From positions 124,001 through 188,000 of the forward strand of contig NZ_JAGSGB010000002.1 of assembly GCF_020092905.1 (NCBI RefSeq): 64,000 bases of DNA. Direction: 5' to 3'. How positions within the stretch are numbered: position 1 is the first letter of the stretch; every line of letters begins with the position of its first letter. The notes under the pieces are model-generated. The model saw only the letters and a program-made list of their open reading frames with translations. It ran no database searches and was not told where the DNA came from. The translations under genes were made by a program, and so were the position numbers. Shown in pieces: positions 8,423-17,543 of the stretch. The stretch comes from Pacificimonas aurantium. Its GTDB lineage: Bacteria > Pseudomonadota > Alphaproteobacteria > Sphingomonadales > Sphingomonadaceae.

Positions 8423-9001
8423 GTGACGATCATGCCGAAGCCGATCATCCCAGGACTTCTCGCATCCCTTCTGGCGGCGCCCGCCTTTGCAGCGCCCGCC
8501 GAAGAAGGAAGCGGGGGCATGCCGCAGTTCGATTTCGAGAATGTGGCGGCCAGCCAGGTCTTCTGGCTGATGATAAGCTTCGGCCTGCTTTACCTGCTGA
8601 TGAGGGCGATGCTGCCGAAGGTTGCCGGCGTGGCGGAAACCCGTGCCAACACCATCGGCGGCGATCTGGATGCGGCGGACAAGGCGCGGCTGGACGCGGA
8701 CACCAAGCAAGAGGCCTATGAGGCATCGCTTGCAAGCTCCCGCGCCCGGGCACAGGGCCTGATCGCCGATGCCAAGGCCGAGGCGGCCAAAGCGAACGAA
8801 GCGCGGATGGCAGAGGCCGACAAGGCCGCGCAGGCCCGCCTCGCGGCGGCCGAAGAGGAGCTGAATGCCGCGCGCGAGAAGGCGCTGGGCAAGCTCGATG
8901 CCATCGCCGCCGACGCTACCAAGGATATCGTCGAAAAACTGACCGGCACCCGCCCGGCGGACGACAAGGCGGCGGCCGCCGTCGCCTCAGCGAGGGTTTG
9001 A
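8423..9001 (+). CDS. atpF2: ATP synthase F0 subunit b'
   Basis: 192 residues. It has an N-terminal hydrophobic stretch that looks like a signal peptide (LLASLLAAPAFAAPAEEG), then one membrane helix (VFWLMISFGLLYLLMRAML) and a long Ala/Glu/Lys-rich coiled coil to the C-terminus. Photosynthetic and alphaproteobacterial enzymes use a b/b' heterodimer as peripheral stalk; this first copy with the PQFDFE segment before the helix is b'. A GTG at 8423 or the ATG at 8432 could be the start. One base separates its stop from the atpF start. Confidence 0.92.
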   Translation: MTIMPKPIIPGLLASLLAAPAFAAPAEEGSGGMPQFDFENVAASQVFWLMISFGLLYLLMRAMLPKVAGVAETRANTIGGDLDAADKARLDADTKQEAYEASLASSRARAQGLIADAKAEAAKANEARMAEADKAAQARLAAAEEELNAAREKALGKLDAIAADATKDIVEKLTGTRPADDKAAAAVASARV

Positions 9002-9002
9002 G

Positions 9003-9653
9003 ATGATGCAGGACGTTCGCGACGTCGAAGTTCCCGCGAGTCAGTCCGAGGAAGTGCTTGGACCGCCGAACGAGATCGTCCTCGACGCAGTCGGTGAGGG
9101 CACTCCTGAGGCGCAGGGCGCGCAGGTTGTGGCCGCCGAACAGGACGGCGCCAATCACGAATATTTCCTGGGTATGGACAGCACGGCCTGGGTTGCCGTG
9201 GCCTGCGTCATCTTCGTCGCGATTCTCGTATGGCAGAAAGTCCCGTCGAAGCTGGTCGGCGCGCTCGACAGTCGCAGCAGTCGCATCCGCTCCGAACTCG
9301 AGGAAGCCAAGGCCCTTCGCGCCGAAGCCGAAGCCATGCTTGCCGAACAGCAGCGCAAGGCCGAGCAGAGCGCCAAGGACGCCGAGGCAATCCTGGAAAA
9401 TGCCCGGACCGAGGCGGCAGCGATGCTTGCCGAGGCGGAAAAGACGGCCGATGCCATGGTCGAACGGCGCAAGGAAGCGGCGGAGACCAAGATCTCGGCA
9501 GCCGAACGGACCGCCGAACGCGAGCTGCGCGCGCGTGTGGCCGCTCTGGCGACCACTGCGGCCGAACGGCTGATCGCGGACGAGATGGATGCAGCCGAGC
9601 GGCAGGCAATGACCGACAAGGCGATTTCCGACCTGAATGCGCGCCTGAACTAA
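9003..9653 (+). CDS. atpF: ATP synthase F0 subunit b
   Basis: 216 residues. An acidic N-terminal extension of about 55 residues is longer than usual. It is followed by one membrane helix (WVAVACVIFVAILVWQKVP) and a coiled coil (KLVGALDSRSSRIRSELEEA onward) that forms the stator stalk with b'. The operon ends here: a strong hairpin with T-run begins 33 bp after the stop. No F1 genes follow, in keeping with the split ATP synthase operons of alphaproteobacteria. Confidence 0.93.
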   Translation: MMQDVRDVEVPASQSEEVLGPPNEIVLDAVGEGTPEAQGAQVVAAEQDGANHEYFLGMDSTAWVAVACVIFVAILVWQKVPSKLVGALDSRSSRIRSELEEAKALRAEAEAMLAEQQRKAEQSAKDAEAILENARTEAAAMLAEAEKTADAMVERRKEAAETKISAAERTAERELRARVAALATTAAERLIADEMDAAERQAMTDKAISDLNARLN

Positions 9654-9685
9654 GCGCCCTCGTCAAGTTTTCGAGAGGTGATGTG

Positions 9686-9720
9686 AACCCGGGTGTCTGG
9701 CGGCATCCGGGTTTTTCTTT
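9686..9720 (+). terminator. Rho-independent terminator of the F0 operon
   Basis: AACCCGGGTG (9686-9695) pairs with CATCCGGGTT (9704-9713) over ten pairs with one G-T, around an eight-base loop, followed by TTTCTTT (9714-9720). Confidence 0.9.
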
Positions 9721-9744
9721 GCGCGGTTGAATAGCCTGAAGGGC

Positions 9745-10377
9745 TCAGGCCTTCGCGCTGGGGCGCTGGCGGAAGGCCTCGTTCCAGCGGTGCAGGTTGG
9801 GGCAGTCGTCCGGAATGCCGATATCGACCCAGCGCGCGAAGCCTATCGTGCAGAAGAGCGTAATGTCGGCCACCGTGAGCGTGTCGCCTACGACGAATTG
9901 CCGGTCCCGAAGCCGATCATCGACCATCCGGAAGAAACCGGGCAGGAGGATGCGGCCGCGCTCTGCCAGGTCGGGGATCTGCCTGGTATCGGGGGCGCTG
10001 CCCGGCGCCGAACGCGTTGCGAAATGCGGCGCGGTGTTGCGAAAGACCGAGGCCACGTTGAAGAATCCGTCGAACTCGATGCGGCGCTGCCATTGCTCAA
10101 CCTGCGCCTGCTCCAGTGCACCGATGCCGAAAAGCGGCGGCTGGGGATGGAGCGTCTCGAAATAGCGGCAGATGGCGATCGACTCGTCGATAACGGTGCC
10201 GTCGTCGAGCTGAAGCGCGGGAAGGGTGCCGCGCGGGTTCACGGCGAGATAGACCTCGGACCGGTTCTCGCCCGACATGATGTCGACGTCCTGGGTAGGA
10301 ACCTCGATCCCTTTTTCGGCGAGATAGATGCGAACCCGGCGCGGATTCGTGGCCTGTTTCATGTTGTAGAGCTTCAT
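9745..10377 (-). CDS. Glutathione S-transferase family protein
   Basis: 210 residues. The thioredoxin-like N-domain has the glutathione-site segments NPRGTLPALQLDDG (cis-Pro) and VIDESIAICRYFE (the ES pair that binds the gamma-glutamyl group). The all-helical C-domain ends with VVGDTLTVADITLFCTIGFA, the GST N-capping box/hydrophobic staple. MKQATNPRRVRIYLAEKGIE at the start suggests no classical Tyr or Ser catalytic residue, so the class and activity are unclear. The gene is single and convergent with the F0 operon. Confidence 0.88.
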   Translation of the reverse strand: MKLYNMKQATNPRRVRIYLAEKGIEVPTQDVDIMSGENRSEVYLAVNPRGTLPALQLDDGTVIDESIAICRYFETLHPQPPLFGIGALEQAQVEQWQRRIEFDGFFNVASVFRNTAPHFATRSAPGSAPDTRQIPDLAERGRILLPGFFRMVDDRLRDRQFVVGDTLTVADITLFCTIGFARWVDIGIPDDCPNLHRWNEAFRQRPSAKA

Positions 10378-10417
10378 GGGGCGATGTCCTGTCCGAGGTG
10401 CCCCCGGCCCTCAACTG

Positions 10418-12451
10418 TCATTTTCGTTCTCGCCACCATGCGCCGCCCAGCAGCGCGAGGAGGGTGACGAGTGCTGCCCAGGCGGGAATGAGAGGTGCGG
10501 TGTCGACGGCGATGAGCGCGCCGGCCTCGCGCCGGACCAGGCCCGCCCAGTCCGTGCCCGCGGCGCGGTCGTCAATGTCGGTGCGGCGAATGTCGGGAAT
10601 GCCGTCTTCGAGCCAGAAGGTGCCGCCGCCACTGGCCTCAACAGCGGGCGCCAGCGCCTCCTCGTCTGGGGCGATGCGGCGGAATTCCTGAATGTTGCCA
10701 ACCAGCGCGAAGCGGCGGCGCTGTCCTGCCGCGACTTCGTAAAGGCCGGCTGCCCCGACCTCTACGGTGCGTTCGCCGCTTTCCGGCAGCGAGACGTCCT
10801 GCCTGTCGCCGCCGGGGCCGGTTATGCTGGCGCCGGTGAGGGGGACCATGCTGTCGCTGTCGATGCGGAGTTCGCCGGGACCGCCCTCGACATGGAGCTG
10901 TTCCTCGTCGAGATCGGGCTCCTGCATCAGCCAGTGGGCGACCCGGCGCAGCAGCTCGCTATGCGGCCCGGCGCCTTCGACACTACGCGACCACCACCAG
11001 ATGTCGGTGGACGCGATCAGGCCGACACGGCCCTCGCCCTCCCGGTCGAGGAGGAGAAGGGGACGCCCGCCGGGACCGGTCATGAGCATATCGCCGCCGC
11101 GCCGGGTCACTTCGGCGAGCGACCCCCATGCGCCCCAGTCGGCGTCCCTTCCCGCCGGAACGAGCGTACGGGTGACGGGATGGCGGCGTCCGTCGGGAGA
11201 GAGCTGCGGCCGGAAGTCCTGGCGGTACTCGCCTCCGGCCGGCTGCGCGGGAAGCACCGGTGCGAGATCCGTGAAGCCCAGGCTGTCGCGCCCGTCGAAC
11301 TCCGGACCGGCAACGACGAGGAGGCCTCCGCCCGCACGCATACGCTGCGCGATATTGTGGAAATAGATGGGCGACATGAGCGGCGTCAGGTCGAAGCGAT
11401 CGAAAATGATCAGGTCGAAATCGGAGAGGCGTTCCTGGAACAACTCCTCGACGGGGAAGGGAATTAGCGCAAGGTCTTGAGGCGCGGTCGTATCGAAACT
11501 GGTGGGCAGCCTGAGGATGGTGAAATGGACGAGGTCGATATTCGGATCGGCCTTGAACAGGTCCCGCCACACACGCCCGCCGGGATAGGGCCGCCCCGAA
11601 ACCAGCAGGACGGAGAGGCGCTCGGTCACGCCGCGGAGCGAGAGAAGCTGCTCGTTGTTGAGCCGGGTGGCCTCGCCGCTTCGCACCGGAACGCTGAGCG
11701 CGACATCGAGCTCGCCGCGCCGGTCCACCGGAACGCTTAGCCGCACCTCCTCATTGGCGCGCACCATGGTCTCCTTGCGGTACCCCGCACTGGTCCGGAT
11801 GGTGAGCGGCATGCTGCCCTCGACCGAGTCCTCGACGCTGACAACGAGTTCGGCGCTGGTACCCGCCACGGTGAAGGGCGGCACTTCGCGCGCGACGAGA
11901 CGGCGATCGTCGGGCTGACGCGTGCCGGCAACGAGATGATGCAAGGGCACGCCCGCGGGGAGCAGGCGCGCGGCCGGAGAATCGCGGCTGACGCCATCGG
12001 AGAAGACGAGAACGGCCCCAAGCCGGCGCGACTCCGCTGCCGCCACCGCCGCTTCGATCCCCGTGCCGAGGCGCGTACCTTCGCGGTCTTCGGCCCCGAT
12101 ACGGCGCACCTGCCACTCGATGCCGTCACCCCGTGCACGCAGCGTCTCAAGCGCAGCCTCGACCTGGGCTTGCCGCTCGCCGATAGCCATGCTCCCCGAC
12201 GTGTCGACGAGGAGCAGGCCGATATCGTCGGCCGCCTCGCGCCGCTCATGTTCGATTGCGGGATTGGCAAGGATGGCGAGGATGACGAACCCCGCCAGCC
12301 CGCGCAGCAGGGCGTGGCGCGGGGCACGCAGCAGTGTGAAGACCAGAAAGGCGACAAGGAGAGCAGCGGCGACGCCCAGCAGCCAAAGCGGAATCGCAGG
12401 CGCAAAGACGAGATCGGAAAGGTCCGGAATAACTGACGGAAAATTCGGCAT
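10418..12451 (-). CDS. Membrane protein with vWA domain (MoxR operon)
   Basis: 677 residues from the ATG at 12451; a GTG at 12475 would add eight. Two membrane helices at the N-terminus (about 18-60) and one at the extreme C-terminus bracket a large soluble part. Residues ~80-215 form a von Willebrand A domain with an intact MIDAS, DTSGS. Further along, a class I glutamine amidotransferase-like fold (IIFDRFDLTPLM, RMRAGGGLLVVAGPEF) appears without an obvious catalytic Cys. Last gene of moxR-DUF58-DUF4159-this, which in other bacteria is linked to envelope stress or metal-dependent protein maturation; its exact job is unknown. Confidence 0.75.
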   Translation of the reverse strand: MPNFPSVIPDLSDLVFAPAIPLWLLGVAAALLVAFLVFTLLRAPRHALLRGLAGFVILAILANPAIEHERREAADDIGLLLVDTSGSMAIGERQAQVEAALETLRARGDGIEWQVRRIGAEDREGTRLGTGIEAAVAAAESRRLGAVLVFSDGVSRDSPAARLLPAGVPLHHLVAGTRQPDDRRLVAREVPPFTVAGTSAELVVSVEDSVEGSMPLTIRTSAGYRKETMVRANEEVRLSVPVDRRGELDVALSVPVRSGEATRLNNEQLLSLRGVTERLSVLLVSGRPYPGGRVWRDLFKADPNIDLVHFTILRLPTSFDTTAPQDLALIPFPVEELFQERLSDFDLIIFDRFDLTPLMSPIYFHNIAQRMRAGGGLLVVAGPEFDGRDSLGFTDLAPVLPAQPAGGEYRQDFRPQLSPDGRRHPVTRTLVPAGRDADWGAWGSLAEVTRRGGDMLMTGPGGRPLLLLDREGEGRVGLIASTDIWWWSRSVEGAGPHSELLRRVAHWLMQEPDLDEEQLHVEGGPGELRIDSDSMVPLTGASITGPGGDRQDVSLPESGERTVEVGAAGLYEVAAGQRRRFALVGNIQEFRRIAPDEEALAPAVEASGGGTFWLEDGIPDIRRTDIDDRAAGTDWAGLVRREAGALIAVDTAPLIPAWAALVTLLALLGGAWWRERK

Positions 12452-12458
12452 GATCTCT

Positions 12459-15116
12459 CTAGTCGGCCCGGCCACGCCCGATGCGATCGAGCAGCGTTTC
12501 GGTATGAACCTGGTCCGCCTTGTAGGTGCCGGTCAGGGCGTACATGACCAGATTGACCCCGAAGCGGAGTGCCGCTTCGCGCTCGGAGGGGGCGGCGGTT
12601 GCCGTTCCGCCCCAGAGCCGCGCCCAGTCGCCGCCGCCGATTGCGACGCTGCTGACCCGGCCGCTGTCACCCTCCGTATCGGCCTCCACCCACAGCGCGC
12701 CGCCCTGGGTGCCGTCGAGCAGATAGTAGCTTTTCAGAAGCACATGGTCGGGCGTCGCCTCCGACAAAGGCGGTAGCCCGAGCGCGCCAAGCAGGGTGCG
12801 GGCGTCGGTGCCCGCGCCCAGCGGCCGGCCGAAGTCGAACAGGACGAGCCCGCCGCGCGAGAGATAGTTGCGGATATTCGCCGCCTCCGCCGCACTCATC
12901 GCGCCGCGCGCATAGGCCGGCCAATAGACGAGGGGATAGCGGCCGATATCGTCGGCGCTCGCCGAAATGGCCGCCGGCTCTCCGGCCGCGACAGCGGTTC
13001 GACGGGCAAGCGTGCGCGACAGGCCTCTCAGCCCCTCGCGAACTTCATCGTCCGCAGCCGTGCCGCCGATGAAGGCGAGTTGCAGATCGGCCTCGCGCTC
13101 CGCTGCGGACGTCGACGGCGCGATGAGCGGCTGCGCCTGTAACGGGGCGGCGAAGGACAGCAGCGACGCCAGCACCAGGACCGCTGCCCCGGAGGCTTTC
13201 ATGCCCATTCCGGGGCGAGAGGAGCTGCGCAGCGACAGGCGGCCGCGCAAGGCGAGAGCGACGAGCATATCCAGCAGGAGGAGCGCCAGCGCTGCCGAGA
13301 GCAGCCAGGCGCCGAGCGGCCTAACGGTCTCTACCGCTTCGGCGGGCCGCAGACCGCCGCGCGCGAGGTCTTCGAAGCGGAAGTCGGGCGGCAGCGCGGA
13401 CGCCGTGTTCAGAGGGCGGACGAGGTCGCCGCTCCGATAGAGGCCGGGCGGGGTGTCCGGTCCGGCACGGGCGCTCGCCCAGTCGTCCGGGCTGATGACC
13501 GCAGCGCGGTCCGGTGGTCCGAGCCGTGCGTGGCCGTCCAGCTGGCGCTCGAGGCGCCATGGGGCCGTGGAGGCGATGTCGAAGGCCTGCGGGTCGCTGC
13601 CGAGCCGGGCTAAGCGCCCGACGATCTGCGCGAACAGGCCAGAGAGGGGAAGGTCGGACCAGTCCGGCGACGCGGCCGTATGAACGAGGACGAGAAGGCC
13701 GTCGCCGCGCCGCTCGGCGGTCACGAGGGGCGTTCCGTCCTCCAGCGTCGCCCACACCATGACGTCACGGCCAGGCGGTTCGGTGAGAAGCTGTCTGCGG
13801 ATGACTGCGCTTTCGTCCAGCGGCAGCCCTGCCAAAGGACCATCGCTGGCAAAGCCGGCAACGGTCATCGGCTGCTGCCATGTCAGGGTCCCGCCAAAGG
13901 CCCGGGCGCCGCGCCGCAGCGCCACGGGACTGAGGGAGGTCCCATTTTCCGCGATACGCTCACCAGCGAAGCTGACGAGCACGAGCCCCTCCTCCACGCG
14001 GGCGAGAAGCGGTTCGGCCGCCGCCTGCGCGACGGGTACGTCGTCGAGAATGATAAGCCCGCTCTCGCGCGTGACCGCCTCTTCGAGCGACATGGTCTCG
14101 ACATCGGCAACGGGTTCGGCGGCGCGGCGGATGTAGAAGGCGCCGGTTTCGAGCGGCGGGCGATTTTCCTCCGACGCAACGAGAGACAGGCGCGGACTCG
14201 CCGATGCACCGGTGAGCAGAAAGGTCGAGGCCGCCGAAGGGCCCGCGGAGAGGCGCTCGCCTTCACGAAGGTCGGCGGCGCCGAGGTCGAGTCGGAAGGT
14301 CGCGCCGCCCGACTGGACCGGAACGCGCGTCTCCTGGAGGCTGCGCCCGGTATGCGAGCGCAGCGTCAGCAGGGCGGGCGTTTCGGTGTCCTCCGGAGCG
14401 GCAAGCCGCCCGGCCACGCCGCCGCTGGTAGGCTCCGCGGCAAGGAAGACCGGCGATCCGGCGGGAAAGGCGAGGATAGCGCCGCCTTCCAGACGGCTGC
14501 GCAGGGCAGCCGCGCCCCCGGTCTCGAACCCGTCCGAGATCCACAGGAAATCGTCTGCCGGCGGGACCCGCTCTGCGGCGGCGGCGCGGTCCGGCCCCCA
14601 GGGCCGGGGGCGCAGCGCCGAAATGAGCGACAGCGCGGTTTCGGCATCGGTAAAACGGGCAGCGGCCGGGCTGTCAGAACGATCAGCAGGTCCCTGCTCC
14701 GTAACGGTATCCAGGCGTGCGGTGGGAATCACGGCGAACCGCGTTCCGGCGGTCTCGTAAGCTTCGATGCGGCGTTCGGCGGCGTCCACCATCTCGGCCC
14801 AGCGATCGGCCGACGCCCAGCCATTGTCGATGACGAGCGCGAGGCGATCCGGCGGCGCGCGCTCGAGCTCGGGTCGCCACTCGGGCCCGGCCAGCCCCAA
14901 GACGACGAGGCCGAGAATGAGGAGCCGCAGAAGCAGGAGAAGCCAGGGCGGTCGCTTCGCGCGATCGGGCGGAATGTCCGCCTCGGCAAGCAGAATGAGG
15001 GTGGGAAGCCGGGCCGAGCGCGGCGGCGGCGGCGTCTGGCGCAGCAGCAGCCAGAGCGCGGGCAGCACCGCCAGCGCTGCGAGCAGGAACGGAGCGGCAA
15101 AGCTCAGGCCGCCCAT
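12459..15116 (-). CDS. BatA-N/DUF4159 membrane protein
   Basis: 885 residues. The N-terminus has the aerotolerance BatA-type pair of helices (FAAPFLLAALAVLPALWLLL and LLLLLRLLILGLVVLGLAG). The following vWA-like domain has a broken metal site: VIDNGWASAD where DxSxS is expected. A membrane helix near residue 600 separates the C-terminal DUF4159 domain, with LQLAFIGG, PLVYWPAYARGAMSAAEAAN, YLSRGGLVLFDFGR and VNLVMYALTGTYKADQVH. It overlaps the DUF58 gene by 13 bp and ends 7 bp before the next gene, so the operon is tight. Confidence 0.85.
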   Translation of the reverse strand: MGGLSFAAPFLLAALAVLPALWLLLRQTPPPPRSARLPTLILLAEADIPPDRAKRPPWLLLLLRLLILGLVVLGLAGPEWRPELERAPPDRLALVIDNGWASADRWAEMVDAAERRIEAYETAGTRFAVIPTARLDTVTEQGPADRSDSPAAARFTDAETALSLISALRPRPWGPDRAAAAERVPPADDFLWISDGFETGGAAALRSRLEGGAILAFPAGSPVFLAAEPTSGGVAGRLAAPEDTETPALLTLRSHTGRSLQETRVPVQSGGATFRLDLGAADLREGERLSAGPSAASTFLLTGASASPRLSLVASEENRPPLETGAFYIRRAAEPVADVETMSLEEAVTRESGLIILDDVPVAQAAAEPLLARVEEGLVLVSFAGERIAENGTSLSPVALRRGARAFGGTLTWQQPMTVAGFASDGPLAGLPLDESAVIRRQLLTEPPGRDVMVWATLEDGTPLVTAERRGDGLLVLVHTAASPDWSDLPLSGLFAQIVGRLARLGSDPQAFDIASTAPWRLERQLDGHARLGPPDRAAVISPDDWASARAGPDTPPGLYRSGDLVRPLNTASALPPDFRFEDLARGGLRPAEAVETVRPLGAWLLSAALALLLLDMLVALALRGRLSLRSSSRPGMGMKASGAAVLVLASLLSFAAPLQAQPLIAPSTSAAEREADLQLAFIGGTAADDEVREGLRGLSRTLARRTAVAAGEPAAISASADDIGRYPLVYWPAYARGAMSAAEAANIRNYLSRGGLVLFDFGRPLGAGTDARTLLGALGLPPLSEATPDHVLLKSYYLLDGTQGGALWVEADTEGDSGRVSSVAIGGGDWARLWGGTATAAPSEREAALRFGVNLVMYALTGTYKADQVHTETLLDRIGRGRAD

Positions 15117-15946
15117 TGCGCCTCCGGATCGCCGATCAGCGCGGCCAGTTCGGCTACGGCTTCGTCAGCGGGCCTATCGGTTGTGTGCGAGACGAGTGCA
15201 GCATGCTCGTCGGCGGCCGCTGCGGCGACCATATCGAGATGCCGCCGCCAGGCGGCATGGTAGGCGTCCGCAACCTCTTCGGCCCTGCCGAGTTCGCGAA
15301 CCGGTTCCGCCTCCGCAGGCTCGAAGCGAACATGGCCGCTAAAGGGAAAGGCCGCCTCCGCCGGATCGACGACATGGAGAAGCAGCACTGCCGCCCCGCC
15401 GCGCCGCGCCTCGGACAAGCGGATCGTCCAGTCAGCGTCGAGAAAATCGCCCGCCATGACGAGAAGGCTGTCGGTGCCGGCGGCCGGCGGCGCGCCCTCG
15501 CTGCGGTCGAGCAGCATCGGCAGATCCTCGGCGCGGCGCAGGGGAGTTCCTCCGGCGACCACCATCTCGTCGGCGGCGCGGGCAGCGAGGCCGAGCGCGG
15601 TCAAAATGACCGCCCCGCGTGAGACCTTCGTCGGCAAGGACGGATCCGACGAGAAGCGCATCGAACCGGTGCCATCGAGGTCGAGGACGAGCCGTGCGGG
15701 GTCTTCCTGCTCACGCTCACGCACGAACATGTCGTCACTGCGCGCGGAACGGCGCCAGTCGATGCGCGAGGCAGGTTCGCCCGGTTCGAGATTGCGAAAC
15801 TGCCAGAATTCCGACCCGGAGCCTGTGCGGCGCCGGCGATGGATGCCCTGTCCGCGGCGGCCGCGCGCGAACATCTGGCCGAGGGGGAGCGGCCCGATCC
15901 GCTCTGCGATACGGCCGGCTTCTTCGAGGATCGCCCCGGGCTTCAC
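15104..15946 (-). CDS. DUF58 domain-containing protein
   Basis: 280 residues. GRRGQGIHRRRRTGSGSEF and FRNLEPGEPASRIDWRRSAR followed by LFVRE-like DDMFVREREQED are the DUF58 signature, a vWA-type domain whose proteins almost always pair with a MoxR ATPase. The metal site reads DLDGTGS, a plausible MIDAS. Likely cytoplasmic; it may pass a substrate between the AAA ATPase and the membrane vWA proteins. Its start overlaps the moxR stop by 4 bp and its end overlaps the DUF4159 gene. Confidence 0.9.
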   Translation of the reverse strand: MKPGAILEEAGRIAERIGPLPLGQMFARGRRGQGIHRRRRTGSGSEFWQFRNLEPGEPASRIDWRRSARSDDMFVREREQEDPARLVLDLDGTGSMRFSSDPSLPTKVSRGAVILTALGLAARAADEMVVAGGTPLRRAEDLPMLLDRSEGAPPAAGTDSLLVMAGDFLDADWTIRLSEARRGGAAVLLLHVVDPAEAAFPFSGHVRFEPAEAEPVRELGRAEEVADAYHAAWRRHLDMVAAAAADEHAALVSHTTDRPADEAVAELAALIGDPEAQWAA

Positions 15947-16929
15947 AGGCTGCGCGCAGCGTCCCCGATCAGGCCCGAGACGGTCAGGCCCTCGCGGCGC
16001 CCGGCATAGCTGAGGGCCATACGGTGACGCAGCGCGGGAGGCAGGCAGGCGGCGAGGTCCTCTACGATAGGGCTGCTGCGGCCGTGGAGAAACGCGCGGG
16101 CTCTCGAGGTCATGATGAGCGCCTGCCCGGCGCGCGGACCCGGGCCCCAGGCAAGGCGGGTATCGGTCTCGTCGGGGCGGAGGCTGCGCACCGCCGATAG
16201 CGCCGCGTCGAGAAGATCGTCGCCGACCGGCATGTGCCGCAGAAGCGCCTGCGCCTCCAGAAGGTCGTCCGGGTCCCCGACGCGCTGGGGTACGGAATCT
16301 TCCGCGCCCGTCGTCATGAGCAGCATGCGCCGCTCGTCTTCGGCGGAGGGAAAGCCGACGTCGATCTGGAAGAGGAAACGGTCGAGCTGCGCTTCCGGCA
16401 GCGGATACGTCCCCTCCTGCTCGATGGGATTTTGCGTTGCGAGGACGTGGAAGGGGCGGGGCAGGGCGCGTACGGTACCCGCGCTGGTTACCTGCCGCTC
16501 CTGCATCGCCTCGAGAAGAGCGGACTGGGTACGCGGACTGGCCCGATTGATTTCGTCTGCCATCAGGAGCTGGGTGAAGACCGGCCCTTCGACAAAACGG
16601 AACGTCCGGCTGCCGTCGGCGGCGCTCTCGAGCACCTCGGCGCCGAGGATGTCCGCAGGGACAAGGTCGGGCGTGAACTGGATGCGCGCATTGCCCAGAC
16701 CCAGCACAGTGCCGACCGCGCCGACGAGGCGGGTCTTCGCAAGGCCGGGGAGGCCGACAAGCAGGGCATGACCGCCCGCCAGGAGCGTGACGAGAACCTG
16801 CTCGACAACTTCTTCCTGACCGATCACGCTGCGCGAGATTTCGCGGCGGGCGCGGTCGAATCGCTCCGCAAGCGTATCGAGACGCGCAATGGCTGCCTGG
16901 GGGTCCGGGAGACTCTCGGGTCGGTTCAT
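15943..16929 (-). CDS. moxR: MoxR family AAA+ ATPase
   Basis: 328 residues from the ATG at 16929; upstream in-frame codons lack family sequence. Walker A is GLPGLAKT, Walker B LLMADEINRASPRTQSALLE, and sensor 1 FHVLATQNPIEQEGTYPLPEAQLDRF, all diagnostic of MoxR. MoxR proteins are chaperone-like ATPases that act with vWA proteins to insert cofactors or mature complexes. First gene of the four-gene minus-strand operon, divergent from the DUF1285 gene with 67 bp between. Confidence 0.95.
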   Translation of the reverse strand: MNRPESLPDPQAAIARLDTLAERFDRARREISRSVIGQEEVVEQVLVTLLAGGHALLVGLPGLAKTRLVGAVGTVLGLGNARIQFTPDLVPADILGAEVLESAADGSRTFRFVEGPVFTQLLMADEINRASPRTQSALLEAMQERQVTSAGTVRALPRPFHVLATQNPIEQEGTYPLPEAQLDRFLFQIDVGFPSAEDERRMLLMTTGAEDSVPQRVGDPDDLLEAQALLRHMPVGDDLLDAALSAVRSLRPDETDTRLAWGPGPRAGQALIMTSRARAFLHGRSSPIVEDLAACLPPALRHRMALSYAGRREGLTVSGLIGDAARSL

Positions 16930-16996
16930 GATTGCCTGTCGATTACTCTCATATGATTGCCGCCCCCGCCAGCCCACGCTTATAGGATAGAGCGCC

Positions 16997-17533
16997 ATGT
17001 CCGCCAGTTCCCGATTTCTCAACGCCCTGGCCGCCGAACTTCCGCGCGGCCGCCCCCCCATCGAGCAGTGGGATCCCCCGCTGCGCGGCCATAGCGACAT
17101 GCGCATCGCCGCCGACGGCAGCTGGTATCATGAAGGCAATCCGATCCGCCGGGAACGGCTGGTCCGGCTGTTTTCGCATGTTCTGCGGCGCGAGGGGGAG
17201 AGCTATGTCCTTGTGACGCCGGTAGAAAAACTGACCATCGACGTCGAAGATACGCCGCTGATCGCGGCCGAACTGTCGGTGGACGGGCGGGGCGACGAAC
17301 AGGAACTTCGCTTTCGCCTGAACAATGGCGACGAATATGTTGTTTCGCCGGAATTTCCCGTCCGCGTGCGCTCTGACAACACGCCAGTCCTGACGCTCGA
17401 CCGCGGGCTCAGCGCCAAACTGTCGCGCCCCGCCTGGTACTCGCTGGCAGAGCTGGTGACGGAGAATAGCAGCGGCCTGGCCGGTGTGTTCGCGTCCGGT
17501 CGGTTCTATTCCCTGGAGCCGGGGGCAGAGTGA
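16997..17533 (+). CDS. DUF1285 domain-containing protein
   Basis: 178 residues. The segments MRIAADGSWYHEGNPIRRERLVRLF and LRREGESYVLVTPVEKLTIDVEDTP are the typical core of DUF1285, a conserved proteobacterial family of unknown function. No membrane segment or signal is seen, so it is probably cytoplasmic. It starts a short plus-strand operon with the NUDIX gene 10 bp downstream and the CCA-adding enzyme; in several alphaproteobacteria the same trio is found beside moxR, as I recall. Confidence 0.88.
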   Translation: MSASSRFLNALAAELPRGRPPIEQWDPPLRGHSDMRIAADGSWYHEGNPIRRERLVRLFSHVLRREGESYVLVTPVEKLTIDVEDTPLIAAELSVDGRGDEQELRFRLNNGDEYVVSPEFPVRVRSDNTPVLTLDRGLSAKLSRPAWYSLAELVTENSSGLAGVFASGRFYSLEPGAE

Positions 17534-17543
17534 AGGTCGCGGT

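Noticed and set aside
13680-15263. Open frame of 527 codons on the plus strand
   Set aside because: Antisense to the DUF4159 protein, which has clear membrane helices and domain motifs.
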